DNA from: an uncultured Kiritimatiellota bacterium
GTDB taxonomy: Bacteria; Verrucomicrobiota; Kiritimatiellia; RFP12; UBA1067
Assembly (NCBI GenBank): GCA_934675625.1
Contig: CAKURH010000012.1
Coordinates: 1 to 51,378 of the forward strand
DNA: 51,378 bases
Reading direction: 5' to 3'
Position numbers and translations under genes: made by a program. The notes below the pieces were generated by a model. The model saw nothing but the letters and a program-made list of their open reading frames with translations, had not been told where the DNA came from and did no database searches. Each line of letters begins with the position of its first letter. Position 1 is the first letter of the stretch. Shown here in pieces: positions 38,073 to 47,945 of the stretch.

Positions 38073-40087
38073 TTCACTGCCTCCTTCTTTTCGGTTTTCG
38101 GATAGAGTTCGCCGGCAAGCTCGCGCGCGGCCGCCACCATCTCGGGATAGGGGCGGTCCGTCACGTCGAGAAAGCCGCTCTGAAAGCATTCGCCGTCCGA
38201 CCGCCCCGTGAGGGCCTGGTCGCGCCAGAGGAACCAGTGCGCGCCGACGATCCGCTGCGACGCCAAGGCCGCGCGCACGTAGCGCCGATAGCGGTCGGCG
38301 CGGTCGGCCTGGTCACGCGCCGGCACGAGCCCCGTGTGCAGGAGGCCCCGGTCGAGGGCGCCAAAATGGTATTCGCCGATGAGCAGCGGACGATCCTCGC
38401 ACCCGTCCGGCAAATCAACCGACGGCACGTCGCGGTAGACGTTGACGCTCATCACGTCGCAGAAGCGCGCGGCCGTGCGCCACACGGCGTCCGCCCGACG
38501 GGCGAGGAAGCGACAGCCGAGGTAGAGGCGGTTCGGCGCATGCTTCTTCACCGCCGCCCGCACGGTCGAGAAGTAGGTTTCCTCGAAGAGGCGCGCGAAC
38601 GCGCAAAGTTCTTCGTAAGGCACGTGCGCGGGGTCGATGCCCTTTTCGGCCAGACGCTTGAGGAACGCGACCTTGGCGGGCTGGTCGTCCGGCGCGGCGA
38701 GCACCGTGCGCGCGAGCGCGTCGTCCGTCTCGCCCCAGGCGATCTCGTTGTCGACGAACCAGCCGACGCACCACGGGTCGGCGCCGCTGCGCTTCGCGCG
38801 CGCGGCGACGGCCTTTTCGAGGTTCGCGGCGAAGCCGGGCGCGAAGACATCGGGGACGTCGTGGCCGGGGAGCTTCGTCTTGATCGGCCGCGCGCGCGAC
38901 TCGATCCAGTCGACGTAGGGCGTGCGCAACGGCGCGGCGGCCATCGCCCAGGCGTCGCTCCAGTTGCCGATCGTGTTGATGCCCCAGGCCCGCAACCGCC
39001 GGTGCGCGCGCGGCCCCAACGCGTCAAGGTAGCCGTTACCGTATTTGCGAATCATGTTCGCGCGCGGGAACGAGAACGCCTCGTAAGGGCCAAAGTCCCG
39101 GTAGAAGCTGCGCGCCGCCCCACGCGCACAGCGCGTCCAGCACGCGCCGAAGACGGAATCGTCCCGGTTGGGCAACTCCTCGAAGAAGCGTTCGCGTCCC
39201 GTGACGCCGGTTGCGTGCCCGATGCGCACGCCCACGATGCCCTGCGACCAGAAGAGGCGTCCGTCCGGATCGACGAGCCACCATTTGCCGTCCACCTTCT
39301 CGGTGCGGAAGAAGCCGGTGGCGCGAAGCTGCGGGCCCGTCGCCCAGCCGCCGAAGCGGTCGCCGCCGCGAATGGGGCTTGTGGCGTGCGCGGCGAGCCA
39401 GGCGTCCTCTGCGTTTCGCACGGCGATGAGGTCGGCCTCCGTGTGCGTCTTGCCCGGCCAGTCCGCATGGCGGTACTGCCCGAAGCGGTCGGCGAACGGA
39501 AAGAAGTCCTTTTCCGCGACCTCCGGCCACGGGTCGTTCCGGGGGACGCGCGGAAAGACCGACAGGAGGCCAAACGCTGCGCGGCGGGGGCCGTGCGGAC
39601 GGAACACGTTGACAAAACCGATGCGGCGCAGGTCGTCCGCCGTCAGGTGCGAGCCGTCCGTCTCGTAGCCGCGCAGACCGGGAATTGGGAACGGAGAGAG
39701 GTGGACATCCGGCGCGATGGGCGCGACAATCTCGCCCGCCGCATACGGTGCGAGCGTCGTCTCGCCGAAGAGGAAGTTGTGCTCCTTGCCGGGCGTCTTC
39801 GCGTGAAGCTTCAGCGTCAGCGGCGCGTCGGTGAGATTCGTGACGACCGCGACGATCTCGCGCCACGGGGTGACATCGGCCGGTGCGGCGAAGCGCAGGC
39901 AGACGCCGCTCCACGGACGGTTGGCCTCGATGCCGACGGCAAGTCCCCACGCGCGCGGCTTCACGCGCCCGCCCGAAAGGCCCTCGACGCGCACCGACTC
40001 GGACGGATAGAACGGCGCACCGACCTCGGACGCGGCCACGGACGGAAGCGTCTGCACAAGGAGGCCGAGCGCGAGCAGCCGCATCAT
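38069..40087 (-). CDS. secreted GH50/agarase-like glycoside hydrolase
   Basis: 672 aa. Signal peptide about 1-19. A beta-sandwich N-terminal domain (about 25-190) leads into a TIM barrel with KWWLVDPDGRLFWSQGIVGV, GWFVDNEIAWG near residue 444 (candidate acid/base Glu) and LIGEYHFGALDRG near residue 572 (candidate nucleophile Glu). This pattern is that of GH50 beta-agarases and their relatives. Agar is not implied: related enzymes act on other galactans. Both flanks overlap by 4 bp (GH31 upstream, SUMF1 protein C downstream). Confidence 0.8.
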   Translation of the reverse strand: MMRLLALGLLVQTLPSVAASEVGAPFYPSESVRVEGLSGGRVKPRAWGLAVGIEANRPWSGVCLRFAAPADVTPWREIVAVVTNLTDAPLTLKLHAKTPGKEHNFLFGETTLAPYAAGEIVAPIAPDVHLSPFPIPGLRGYETDGSHLTADDLRRIGFVNVFRPHGPRRAAFGLLSVFPRVPRNDPWPEVAEKDFFPFADRFGQYRHADWPGKTHTEADLIAVRNAEDAWLAAHATSPIRGGDRFGGWATGPQLRATGFFRTEKVDGKWWLVDPDGRLFWSQGIVGVRIGHATGVTGRERFFEELPNRDDSVFGACWTRCARGAARSFYRDFGPYEAFSFPRANMIRKYGNGYLDALGPRAHRRLRAWGINTIGNWSDAWAMAAAPLRTPYVDWIESRARPIKTKLPGHDVPDVFAPGFAANLEKAVAARAKRSGADPWCVGWFVDNEIAWGETDDALARTVLAAPDDQPAKVAFLKRLAEKGIDPAHVPYEELCAFARLFEETYFSTVRAAVKKHAPNRLYLGCRFLARRADAVWRTAARFCDVMSVNVYRDVPSVDLPDGCEDRPLLIGEYHFGALDRGLLHTGLVPARDQADRADRYRRYVRAALASQRIVGAHWFLWRDQALTGRSDGECFQSGFLDVTDRPYPEMVAAARELAGELYPKTEKKEAVK

Positions 40088-41721
40088 GGCGCGACCTCCG
40101 CCGCCGAGGCGGGCTGACGCACGAAATGCGGGAGGCGCGCGAGCGGCGCGGCGACTTCAATCGTCGTCGGGCCCGTCACGACCGCACCGTCGTCACTCTT
40201 CCACGTGCCCGGCGGGATGACGACCGTGCGCGCTGTCGCGCCTTTCTCGACGACCGGCGCCACGAGCAGGTCGGCACCCATCAGGAACTGGTCGCGCACG
40301 TCGGCGTACCCCTGCCCGGGGTAGGCGTATTCGAGGTTGCGCATGATCGGTTCGCCATCCTTCGCCGCCTGCTTCGCCAGCTCGACGAACCGTGGCGCGA
40401 ACCGCTGACGCAGACGCACCGCCGCACGGAAGAGTTCCTGCTTCTCCGCGTCGAGCACGCGCCATGGCGAGGCCGAGATCTGCATCATCGGGCAGAGCGC
40501 GTGAACCTGCGCCGAACGGATGAAGAGCTCGGCGTCGAACGACGCGCCCGGCAGGAAGTCGAGCCACTGTCCGCCGCCGGCCATGTCGGGGCAGATGAAG
40601 GGACAGCCCACGAACCCCGCCGCAAGCATGTCCGGCACGAGCCGCTGAAGCTCCGTCCAGCGGTGGAACTTGTCGGGCAGACGCATGATGACGGGCTTTC
40701 CGCCGAAGCCGAAGACGTTGCGGCACTCGCTCGCGGGATAGTCGAGCGCACGGCGCGAATAGAGGGCCGACTGGGCGCACGGCGTCAGCGCGGCGTCCCG
40801 TCCCTTCAGGCCGCAGTAGAAGTTCACGCCGCCGCCGTCGAACTTGAAGCCGTCGATGCCGAAGTCGCGCACGAGCCGGGCGAGCTCGCCGTCGAACCAG
40901 GCGCGGCCTTTCGGATGCGAGAGGTCGAGGAGCGCCGAGCGTCCGTTCCACCAGTCGACGGCGGCGGTGCGTCCCGTCACCGCGTCCTTCAGGAAGCCTC
41001 CCGTCGGGAGCTTGCGGTGCGTCTCGGGCGTACGCCCCATCTCCAGGAGGCGGTAGGCCGGCGAGTCCATCGACACCCACGGGCACATCCAGAGCAGAAC
41101 CTTGAAGCCCATCGCGTGGAGCTTCTCGACCATGCCCTTCGGGTCGGCGAACCGGCGCGGGTCGAACACCCAGGTGCCGTAGCCGAGCTGCCATGTGTCG
41201 TCGATCATGAAGATGCCCGGCGGGAGGCCGTGGTCGAGCATCGACTGCGCGTAGGCGAGGATGTCCCGCTCGTTCTGGTTGTACGTAAGCTCGACCCACG
41301 TGTTATACTGCGGGGCCGCGAAGTAAAGGAGTTCGGGCAGCGCGCCCGTCGGCGGAAAGTAGGTCCGCGACGCGAAGCGGTAGGCCTCGGCGAGTGTCCG
41401 CCCCGCGTCCTCCGTGAAGGCAATCTCGCCCCGGTCGGAGACGAGGCGAATCCGCCCGCCGCCGATTGCGGCCTCGACCGGCTCGGCGCACCAGAGGACG
41501 CGCCCCCGGTCCGAGACGAGCACGGACTGCGACTGGTGGTTGTAGTTGCTCACGCGCAGGTCGCATTTGAGGTCCGTCTTCGCGTTGAACGGCATCTGCC
41601 GCCCGAAGTTGTTGCAGAGCCCCCACCAGTTTTCGCCCGGCAGCATCGTGACCGTGCGCTCGCCCGCCACAAGCGCACCGCCGCAAAGGCCAACCGCCAT
41701 CAAAAAGAGGATTTTCGTCAT
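40084..41721 (-). CDS. secreted GH31-family alpha-glycosidase
   Basis: 545 aa. Signal peptide about 1-19. GH31 core: GIFMIDDTWQLGYGTWVFDPRRF, GFKVLLWMCPWVS, the nucleophile strand IDGFKFDGGG near residue 294, the acid/base region CPDMAGGGQW near 379, and LLVAPVVEKGATARTVVIPPGTW at the C-terminal sheet. GH31 covers alpha-glucosidases, alpha-xylosidases, alpha-galactosidases and sulfoquinovosidases; the specificity is not visible here. The ATG at 41721 lies 9 nt after a TGATACAAT -10-like element, with no Shine-Dalgarno site; the ATG at 41730 would abut the -10 and is less likely. It is the first gene of the 12-kb operon. Confidence 0.88.
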   Translation of the reverse strand: MTKILFLMAVGLCGGALVAGERTVTMLPGENWWGLCNNFGRQMPFNAKTDLKCDLRVSNYNHQSQSVLVSDRGRVLWCAEPVEAAIGGGRIRLVSDRGEIAFTEDAGRTLAEAYRFASRTYFPPTGALPELLYFAAPQYNTWVELTYNQNERDILAYAQSMLDHGLPPGIFMIDDTWQLGYGTWVFDPRRFADPKGMVEKLHAMGFKVLLWMCPWVSMDSPAYRLLEMGRTPETHRKLPTGGFLKDAVTGRTAAVDWWNGRSALLDLSHPKGRAWFDGELARLVRDFGIDGFKFDGGGVNFYCGLKGRDAALTPCAQSALYSRRALDYPASECRNVFGFGGKPVIMRLPDKFHRWTELQRLVPDMLAAGFVGCPFICPDMAGGGQWLDFLPGASFDAELFIRSAQVHALCPMMQISASPWRVLDAEKQELFRAAVRLRQRFAPRFVELAKQAAKDGEPIMRNLEYAYPGQGYADVRDQFLMGADLLVAPVVEKGATARTVVIPPGTWKSDDGAVVTGPTTIEVAAPLARLPHFVRQPASAAEVAP

Positions 41722-41730
41722 AGCGTCCAT

Positions 41731-41808
41731 ATTGTATCAAAAAAGCCGCGCCCCGCAAAACCCCCTAGGATTGGGGGGCAAGCGAATCGCGCACCGACAT
41801 GGTATAAT
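41731..41808. promoter_or_regulatory. divergent promoter region between the polysaccharide operon and the two-component genes
   Basis: Minus-strand TGATACAAT (hexamer 41731-41736) faces the operon; plus-strand TGGTATAAT (hexamer 41803-41808) faces the kinase gene. A small inverted repeat CCCCC/GGGGG lies between them (about 41762-41778). Either could be the response-regulator site. Confidence 0.6.
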
Positions 41809-41815
41809 AACCGAC

Positions 41816-43048
41816 ATGATGACGCTGAAGTCCAGACGGCCGTGGCTGGCCGCCCTGCTTGCCGCAGGGGCGCTTCTCGGCCAGGCCTCCGACGAGATCC
41901 CGGGCCGCGTCGCCGACCTGCTGACGGCCATCCGCGAGAAGTCGCTCGGCAAGGTCTACGACGTGTCGGCCGAACTGGTCGTCCCGCCGTCGGACGCCGC
42001 GCCCTATTTCGTGATCCGCGACCGGACGGGCACCGTCGCCGTCCGGCGCGGCATGGACTGGCCGAGCGCGACGTTCAAGGCCGGCGACACGGTGCGCGTG
42101 CGCTGCGAGATCGGCGCGACGACGCAGATTCCCGCCGGGGCGTTCTATGCGGACATGACGCTCGTTGCGCGCAATCCCGCGTTCAGGGCGTCGAAGAACC
42201 TCTTCGTCCGGACGGCAGGCGACGAGTTCGTCGAGATCACAGGCCTGCCGACCTTCCTCACGCCGCTGCGCGTGGCCATCGCGCTCGCCGCGCTCGTTCT
42301 CCTCATCTGCCTGATCTTCCTCTGGAACGCCGCGCTCCGCGCAGTGATCACGCGGAAGAGCAAGTCCCTCATCCGCGAAGAGCGCAAGCACCGCCGCGCC
42401 GAGATCAAGACGGCGGAACGCACGCGGCTCGCCGTCGAGCTGCACGATTCGCTCGCCCAGGAGCTCACCGCCGTCTCGCTGGAGATCGACACGGCGCTCA
42501 AGATGTCCGACGACGCCTCCGCTGCCCTGCGGGAGCGCCTCCGCCGCGCCGCACGCATCCTCAAGTCCAGCCGGGACGAGCTGCGGAACTGCCTGTGGGA
42601 CCTGCGGAACCATGCGCTGGAGGCGCGGACAATGGACGAGGCCATCCGGCTGACGCTCGCCCCGCACGTGACCGACGTCGCGGTCGACATCCGGTTCGAC
42701 GTGCCGCGTCCGCGCCTCCCCGACAACACCGCGCACACGGTTCTCCGCATCGTCCGCGAACTGTCGCTCAACGCCATCCGCCACGGCGCCGCGACGCGCA
42801 TCCAGATTGCCGGGTGCCTCCGGGACGACTGCCTCACCATCCGGGTCAACGACAACGGCGGCGGCTTCGACCCCGCGACCGCGCGCGGCTTCGCCGAGGG
42901 CCACTTCGGACTGCTCGGCATACGCGAGCGGCTCGACGCGTTCGGCGGCTCACTCACGCTCGCTAGCGAGCCGGGCGCGGGCTGCCGCGCGACGATCAAC
43001 CTGCCGCTGCCCTCGGACAAGGCGGCGACGCACGAGGACGAGACATGA
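41816..43048 (+). CDS. NarL-type sensor histidine kinase with an OB-fold-like periplasmic domain
   Basis: 410 aa. An N-terminal signal or membrane segment (about 8-25) is followed by a periplasmic domain of about 110 aa (SAELVVPPSDAAPYFVIRD, then FKAGDTVRVRCEIG) that looks like an OB fold. Next are a membrane helix (about 147-168) and a HisKA_3 dimerisation domain with the phospho-acceptor His in RLAVELHDSLAQEL near residue 209. The HATPase domain carries RELSLNAIRHG (N box), NDNGGGFDP (G1) and FGLLGIRERL (G2). The ATG at 41816 is 7 nt after a -10 TATAAT with no Shine-Dalgarno site. It overlaps the response regulator by 4 bp. Confidence 0.9.
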   Translation: MMTLKSRRPWLAALLAAGALLGQASDEIPGRVADLLTAIREKSLGKVYDVSAELVVPPSDAAPYFVIRDRTGTVAVRRGMDWPSATFKAGDTVRVRCEIGATTQIPAGAFYADMTLVARNPAFRASKNLFVRTAGDEFVEITGLPTFLTPLRVAIALAALVLLICLIFLWNAALRAVITRKSKSLIREERKHRRAEIKTAERTRLAVELHDSLAQELTAVSLEIDTALKMSDDASAALRERLRRAARILKSSRDELRNCLWDLRNHALEARTMDEAIRLTLAPHVTDVAVDIRFDVPRPRLPDNTAHTVLRIVRELSLNAIRHGAATRIQIAGCLRDDCLTIRVNDNGGGFDPATARGFAEGHFGLLGIRERLDAFGGSLTLASEPGAGCRATINLPLPSDKAATHEDET

Positions 43049-43686
43049 AGAAACCCGATGACGCGAAAAAGACAAGCGTGCTGATTGCCGACGACCACAC
43101 AATCATCCGAGCCGGGCTCGCGGCCCTTCTCGGGACGGAAAAGGACTTAATCGTCGTCGGACAGGCGAAGAACGGCGAGGAGGCCGTCCGCGAGACCGTC
43201 CGGCTGCGTCCCGACGTCGTAATCATGGATCTCATGATGCCAAAGATGGACGGCGTCGCGGCGACGGCCGAACTCGCCGCGAAAGCCCCGTTCGCGAAAG
43301 TCATCCTCCTCACGACGTTCGGCACGTCGGACGGCATCGCGCACGCCCTGCGCAACGGCGCGCGGGGCGCCATCCTCAAGAACGCGGACAATGCGCAGCT
43401 TGCCGACGCAATCCGCACGGTCGCGCGCGGGGAGCGCTACGTCTCGACGGAAATCCGCCAGCAGCTCGCCGCCGATCCGCCGATTCCCGATCTCACGCCA
43501 CGGCAACGGGAGATTCTCGCCTCCATGATCAGGGGACTGACCGACCGCGACATCGCTCACCAGCTCGGCATCCGGCAGGACGGCGTGAACGATCATGTCC
43601 GCGCCATCCTCCAAAAGCTCGGCGCAGCCAACCGCACGGAAGCCGTCACCGTCGCCCTCCGCAAGCACCTGCTGGAGTTCGCATGA
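43045..43686 (+). CDS. NarL/FixJ-family response regulator
   Basis: 213 aa. The receiver domain has the acidic pair ADDH (residues 15-18), the phosphorylation site Asp62 in VVIMDLMMP, LLTTF with the switch Thr, and the Lys in AILKNA. The C-terminal LuxR-type HTH is LTPRQREILASMIRGLTDRD, then IAHQLGIRQDGVNDHVRAIL. The start overlaps the kinase stop as ATGA. It most likely activates the divergent polysaccharide operon. Confidence 0.94.
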   Translation: MKKPDDAKKTSVLIADDHTIIRAGLAALLGTEKDLIVVGQAKNGEEAVRETVRLRPDVVIMDLMMPKMDGVAATAELAAKAPFAKVILLTTFGTSDGIAHALRNGARGAILKNADNAQLADAIRTVARGERYVSTEIRQQLAADPPIPDLTPRQREILASMIRGLTDRDIAHQLGIRQDGVNDHVRAILQKLGAANRTEAVTVALRKHLLEFA

Positions 43687-43701
43687 CGCGACTCGTCGGC
43701 C

Positions 43702-45312
43702 TCAGGCCGTTCGCTCCAGAAAGCGTCCGCCGCGTCGGCCGGTGAACGCGCCGTCCGCGTAAGGCACGACGCCGTTGACCATGACGAGCTTCACGCCGCC
43801 CGTGAACTGGTGCGGCTTCAAGTACGTCGCCTTCGCGACAAATTCCGCCTCGTTCCAGACGACGAGGTCGGCGAACGCCCCCTTCTCGAGAACGCCGCGC
43901 CCCCGGATCTCGAAGCGCCGCGCGGGAACGGACGTCATGCGGGCGACCGTCTCCTCGCGCGACACGCCAAGCGCACGGACGCGGCGGTAGAACTCCGGCA
44001 TCGTCGCATAGGCGCGCGGATGCGGATGGTCGGCCGCGAGCGGCCCCCACGGCGCGCGCAGCGAGGCGTCGCTCCCCGGCACGATCCACGGCCGCGCAAA
44101 AATCTTCGCCAGATTCGCCTCGCTCATGCCGAAGAAGAACGCGCCCGTCTTGCAGCCGTCCTTTTCGAGAATGTCGCAAACGACTTCGCCCGGCGAAACG
44201 ACCTTCTCCGTGGCTCCGTGCCTCCGTGTGAGACCTTCGACAATCTCCCGCACCGTCCTTCCGCTGAAAACCTTGTTCTCTTCCGCCCACGTTCCGCCGA
44301 TCATCACCGTCGACCAGTCGCGGTCGAGCGCGTTGATCTCCGCAACAATCCGAGATCTGAGATCCGAAATCTTCAATCGCGCCATCTCCGCCGGTGCCGC
44401 GCCCTCCTGCGCCCAGTCCGGTAGCAGCACGTCGAGGTCTGTCCCCGCCGCGCAGTACGGATAGCGGTCGCTGCCGAGCAGCAGGCCGTCCGACATCGCC
44501 TGCTCAATCTTCTCCAGCACGGCGTCAATCTTGTGCCAGTTCCGGCGGCCGCTCGTCTTCAGGTGCGAGATCTCCGCGCGGATGCCCGTCTTCTGCGCGA
44601 GCGCAATCACCTCGTCAATCGATTCGAGGATCCGGTCGCCCTCCGAGCGCATGTGCGTCGCGTAGAAGCCGCCGCGCCGCGCGGCCACGCGCGCGAGCGT
44701 CTCGACTTCCTCCGGCGTCGCGTATTTCCCCGGCTGGTAGATGAGCCCCGTCGTGAGGCCCCAGCCGCCCTCGTCCAGCGCCTGCGCGAGCAGCCGCTGC
44801 ATCCGCACCAGCTCGTCCGGCGTCGCCGCGCGCCCCGCGTAGCCGACGACGGACGACCGCAGGGTGTTGTGTCCGACGAACTGCACGGTGTTGACGGCGG
44901 GCTTTGCGGCGTCCAGCACGGCGCGATACTCGGCGAGCGACCGCCACGTGAGGCGGTCGCCCAAAAGCGCAGCCCAGTCGCTCGACAGCCGCGCCTCGCC
45001 GTAACGCGGCGCGATGGAGCCGCCGCACTGGCCGTTGATCTCGGTCGTAATGCCCTGCGTGACTTTCGACGGCGCGTCCGGCTCCAGCACGAGGTAGGCG
45101 TCCGAATGCGTGTGCGCGTCGATGAATCCCGGCGAGACGATTAGCCCCGTCGCGTCAATCGTGCGGACGGGACAAGGCCCGTCCCTCCCGAAATCCGCAT
45201 CTGGACGACTCGGCACGATGTCGGCGATGCGGTCGCCGTCCACCCACACGTCGCCGACGAACGCGGGCTTACCCGTGCCGTCGACGACCGTTCCGTTGGC
45301 GATGCGCGTCAT
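43702..45312 (-). CDS. N-acyl-D-amino-acid deacylase (amidohydrolase family)
   Basis: 536 aa. This family hydrolyses N-acyl-D-amino acids with one tightly bound zinc. Key elements: GFIDAHTHSD (metal His pair), INGQCGGS with the metal Cys, ATHMRSEG, ISHLKTSGRRNW, and the catalytic Asp in VPGSDASLRAP. The C-terminal beta-sandwich ends with VMVNGVVPYADG. Two short inserts come from repeat elements: RLKISDLRSRI (heptamers at 44348-44378) and LTRRHGATEKV (octamers at 44206-44229). The start lies 20 bp after the helicase stop. It may act on D-amino acids from peptidoglycan. It converges with the response regulator, 15 bp apart. Confidence 0.9.
   Translation of the reverse strand: MTRIANGTVVDGTGKPAFVGDVWVDGDRIADIVPSRPDADFGRDGPCPVRTIDATGLIVSPGFIDAHTHSDAYLVLEPDAPSKVTQGITTEINGQCGGSIAPRYGEARLSSDWAALLGDRLTWRSLAEYRAVLDAAKPAVNTVQFVGHNTLRSSVVGYAGRAATPDELVRMQRLLAQALDEGGWGLTTGLIYQPGKYATPEEVETLARVAARRGGFYATHMRSEGDRILESIDEVIALAQKTGIRAEISHLKTSGRRNWHKIDAVLEKIEQAMSDGLLLGSDRYPYCAAGTDLDVLLPDWAQEGAAPAEMARLKISDLRSRIVAEINALDRDWSTVMIGGTWAEENKVFSGRTVREIVEGLTRRHGATEKVVSPGEVVCDILEKDGCKTGAFFFGMSEANLAKIFARPWIVPGSDASLRAPWGPLAADHPHPRAYATMPEFYRRVRALGVSREETVARMTSVPARRFEIRGRGVLEKGAFADLVVWNEAEFVAKATYLKPHQFTGGVKLVMVNGVVPYADGAFTGRRGGRFLERTA
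44206..44229. repeat. three octamers CTCCGTGN in frame in the deacylase gene
   Basis: CTCCGTGG, CTCCGTGC, CTCCGTGT; 24 nt, exactly eight codons. They are identical in type and order to the right arm of the 27378-27454 element, without the left arm. Confidence 0.75.
44348..44378. repeat. heptamer array in frame in the deacylase gene
   Basis: ATCCGAG, ATCTGAG, ATCCGAA, then ATCTTCA and ATC. It encodes KISDLRSRI within an otherwise conserved region. Confidence 0.6.
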
Positions 45313-45332
45313 CGTGCGTGTCTCGCGCTACT

Positions 45333-46652
<1,320 letters not shown>

Positions 46653-46670
46653 CTTCTTCGCTTCCCTGCC

Positions 46671-47894
46671 TTACTTCATGCGCCCGGTGTAGGCGTTCGC
46701 GCCGGAGTTGTCGATCACGTACTGGAAGAACTTCTTCTCCGCCGCGCCGCGCGCCTCGTCCCACGGGCGTGGCCCGCCCTCGAGCTGCACGGCCCAGAGC
46801 TTCAGCTCCTTGCGGTGCCAGTTGACCATGCAGTTCGTGCCCCACGCGCCGCCGTGGCCGAACCACTGGTCGTCGCCGTCCTTCACCGGCGCGGCGAGGC
46901 CGAGCGAGTAGCCGCCGAGCCCTTCCGGGCGCGTCGAGACCGCGAGGATCGACTTCACCGTCTCCTCCTTGAGGATCCGCACGCCGTTGTCGCCGACGCC
47001 GAGGTTCATGAGCATCTTGTAGAACTTGAGCTGGTCGTTCGCCGTCGTCCAGAGGCCCGCGCCCGCCGAGGCGAAGATGCGGCCGCGATCATTGTAGGGG
47101 CGCTGCTCCATCTTGTGCTCGTAGAGGTAGACCGCCGGCGCGTTCGACTGGCAGGTATAGCTCTCGACGAGGTGCGTCAGCTGCGCGTCCGTCGGCCAGA
47201 AGGTCGTGTCCTTCATGCCGAGCGGATCCAAGACCGTCTGCTGGAGGTAGTCCTCCCAGTGCATCCCGGTCACGACTTCGACGACCGCCGCGCCGATGTC
47301 GATGCCCGTGTTCGAGTACTGCACCTTCGTGCCCGGCTCGAACAGGAGCGGCGAGGCCGCCGCGATCGCCGCCGTCTGCCGGAGCGGCGCGCCGCCCGAC
47401 CAGCCGCCGCCCTTGAGGTTGCCCTGCTTCGCGCTGATCTCGAACGGGAAGCCGCCCGTGTGGTTCAGCACCATGCGGATCGTGAGGACGTTCTTCGCCT
47501 TGACGAGCGTCCGCACGCCGTCCTTCTCCGTGCCCTTCACCCAGAGCGTCTTGAACTCCGGCAGGTACTTCGAGACGGGGTCGTCGAGCGTGATCTTTCC
47601 CTCTTCCACGAGCTTCGCAATCGTCACGCCGCAGAAGCCCTTCGTCTGCGAGCACTGCATGTAGACGTCGTCGAGCGTGATCTTGCGCTTCGCCGCGACG
47701 TCCGCGTAGCCAATCGCGCACGTCTCCTGCACGCCGTCCTTGTAGAAGATGCTGATCGCGCCCGGCAGCTCGCCGGAATCCACATACGGCTGAAGCGTGT
47801 CACGCGCAAACGTCGTGCCCGAGTCTTTCGGGCCGTTGGCCGTGCAGCAACCGGCAACGACCGCCGCCAGCATCGGAAGGAGGAGTTTTTTCAT
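46671..47894 (-). CDS. class C beta-lactamase-like serine hydrolase lipoprotein
   Basis: 407 aa. The N-terminus MKKLLLPMLAAVVAGCC has a lipobox (VAGC), so a lipoprotein is likely. The catalytic SxxK is SQTK (MQCSQTKGF), the YxN triad member is YSN (VQYSNTG), and the third motif is HGG (WFGHGGAWG). Class C-like proteins of this type include esterases and D-peptidases as well as beta-lactamases; the SQTK and HGG variants argue against a classical beta-lactamase. AAGGA-like sequence precedes the ATG at 47894. It is 51 bp downstream of luxS. Confidence 0.9.
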   Translation of the reverse strand: MKKLLLPMLAAVVAGCCTANGPKDSGTTFARDTLQPYVDSGELPGAISIFYKDGVQETCAIGYADVAAKRKITLDDVYMQCSQTKGFCGVTIAKLVEEGKITLDDPVSKYLPEFKTLWVKGTEKDGVRTLVKAKNVLTIRMVLNHTGGFPFEISAKQGNLKGGGWSGGAPLRQTAAIAAASPLLFEPGTKVQYSNTGIDIGAAVVEVVTGMHWEDYLQQTVLDPLGMKDTTFWPTDAQLTHLVESYTCQSNAPAVYLYEHKMEQRPYNDRGRIFASAGAGLWTTANDQLKFYKMLMNLGVGDNGVRILKEETVKSILAVSTRPEGLGGYSLGLAAPVKDGDDQWFGHGGAWGTNCMVNWHRKELKLWAVQLEGGPRPWDEARGAAEKKFFQYVIDNSGANAYTGRMK

Positions 47895-47945
47895 GTTCTT
47901 GTTTTCCTTTGTTTTTCTTGTGTTGGTTTGGATTTTAGCTTGAGC

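Noticed and set aside
39883..42966. Plus-strand frame of about 1000 codons crossing the divergent promoter region
   Set aside because: It spans two opposite-strand genes and a promoter region and has no coherent protein pattern.
46671..47894. Antibiotic-resistance beta-lactamase
   Set aside because: Motifs are SQTK, YSN and HGG rather than the class C KTG set; a lipoprotein esterase or peptidase is more likely.
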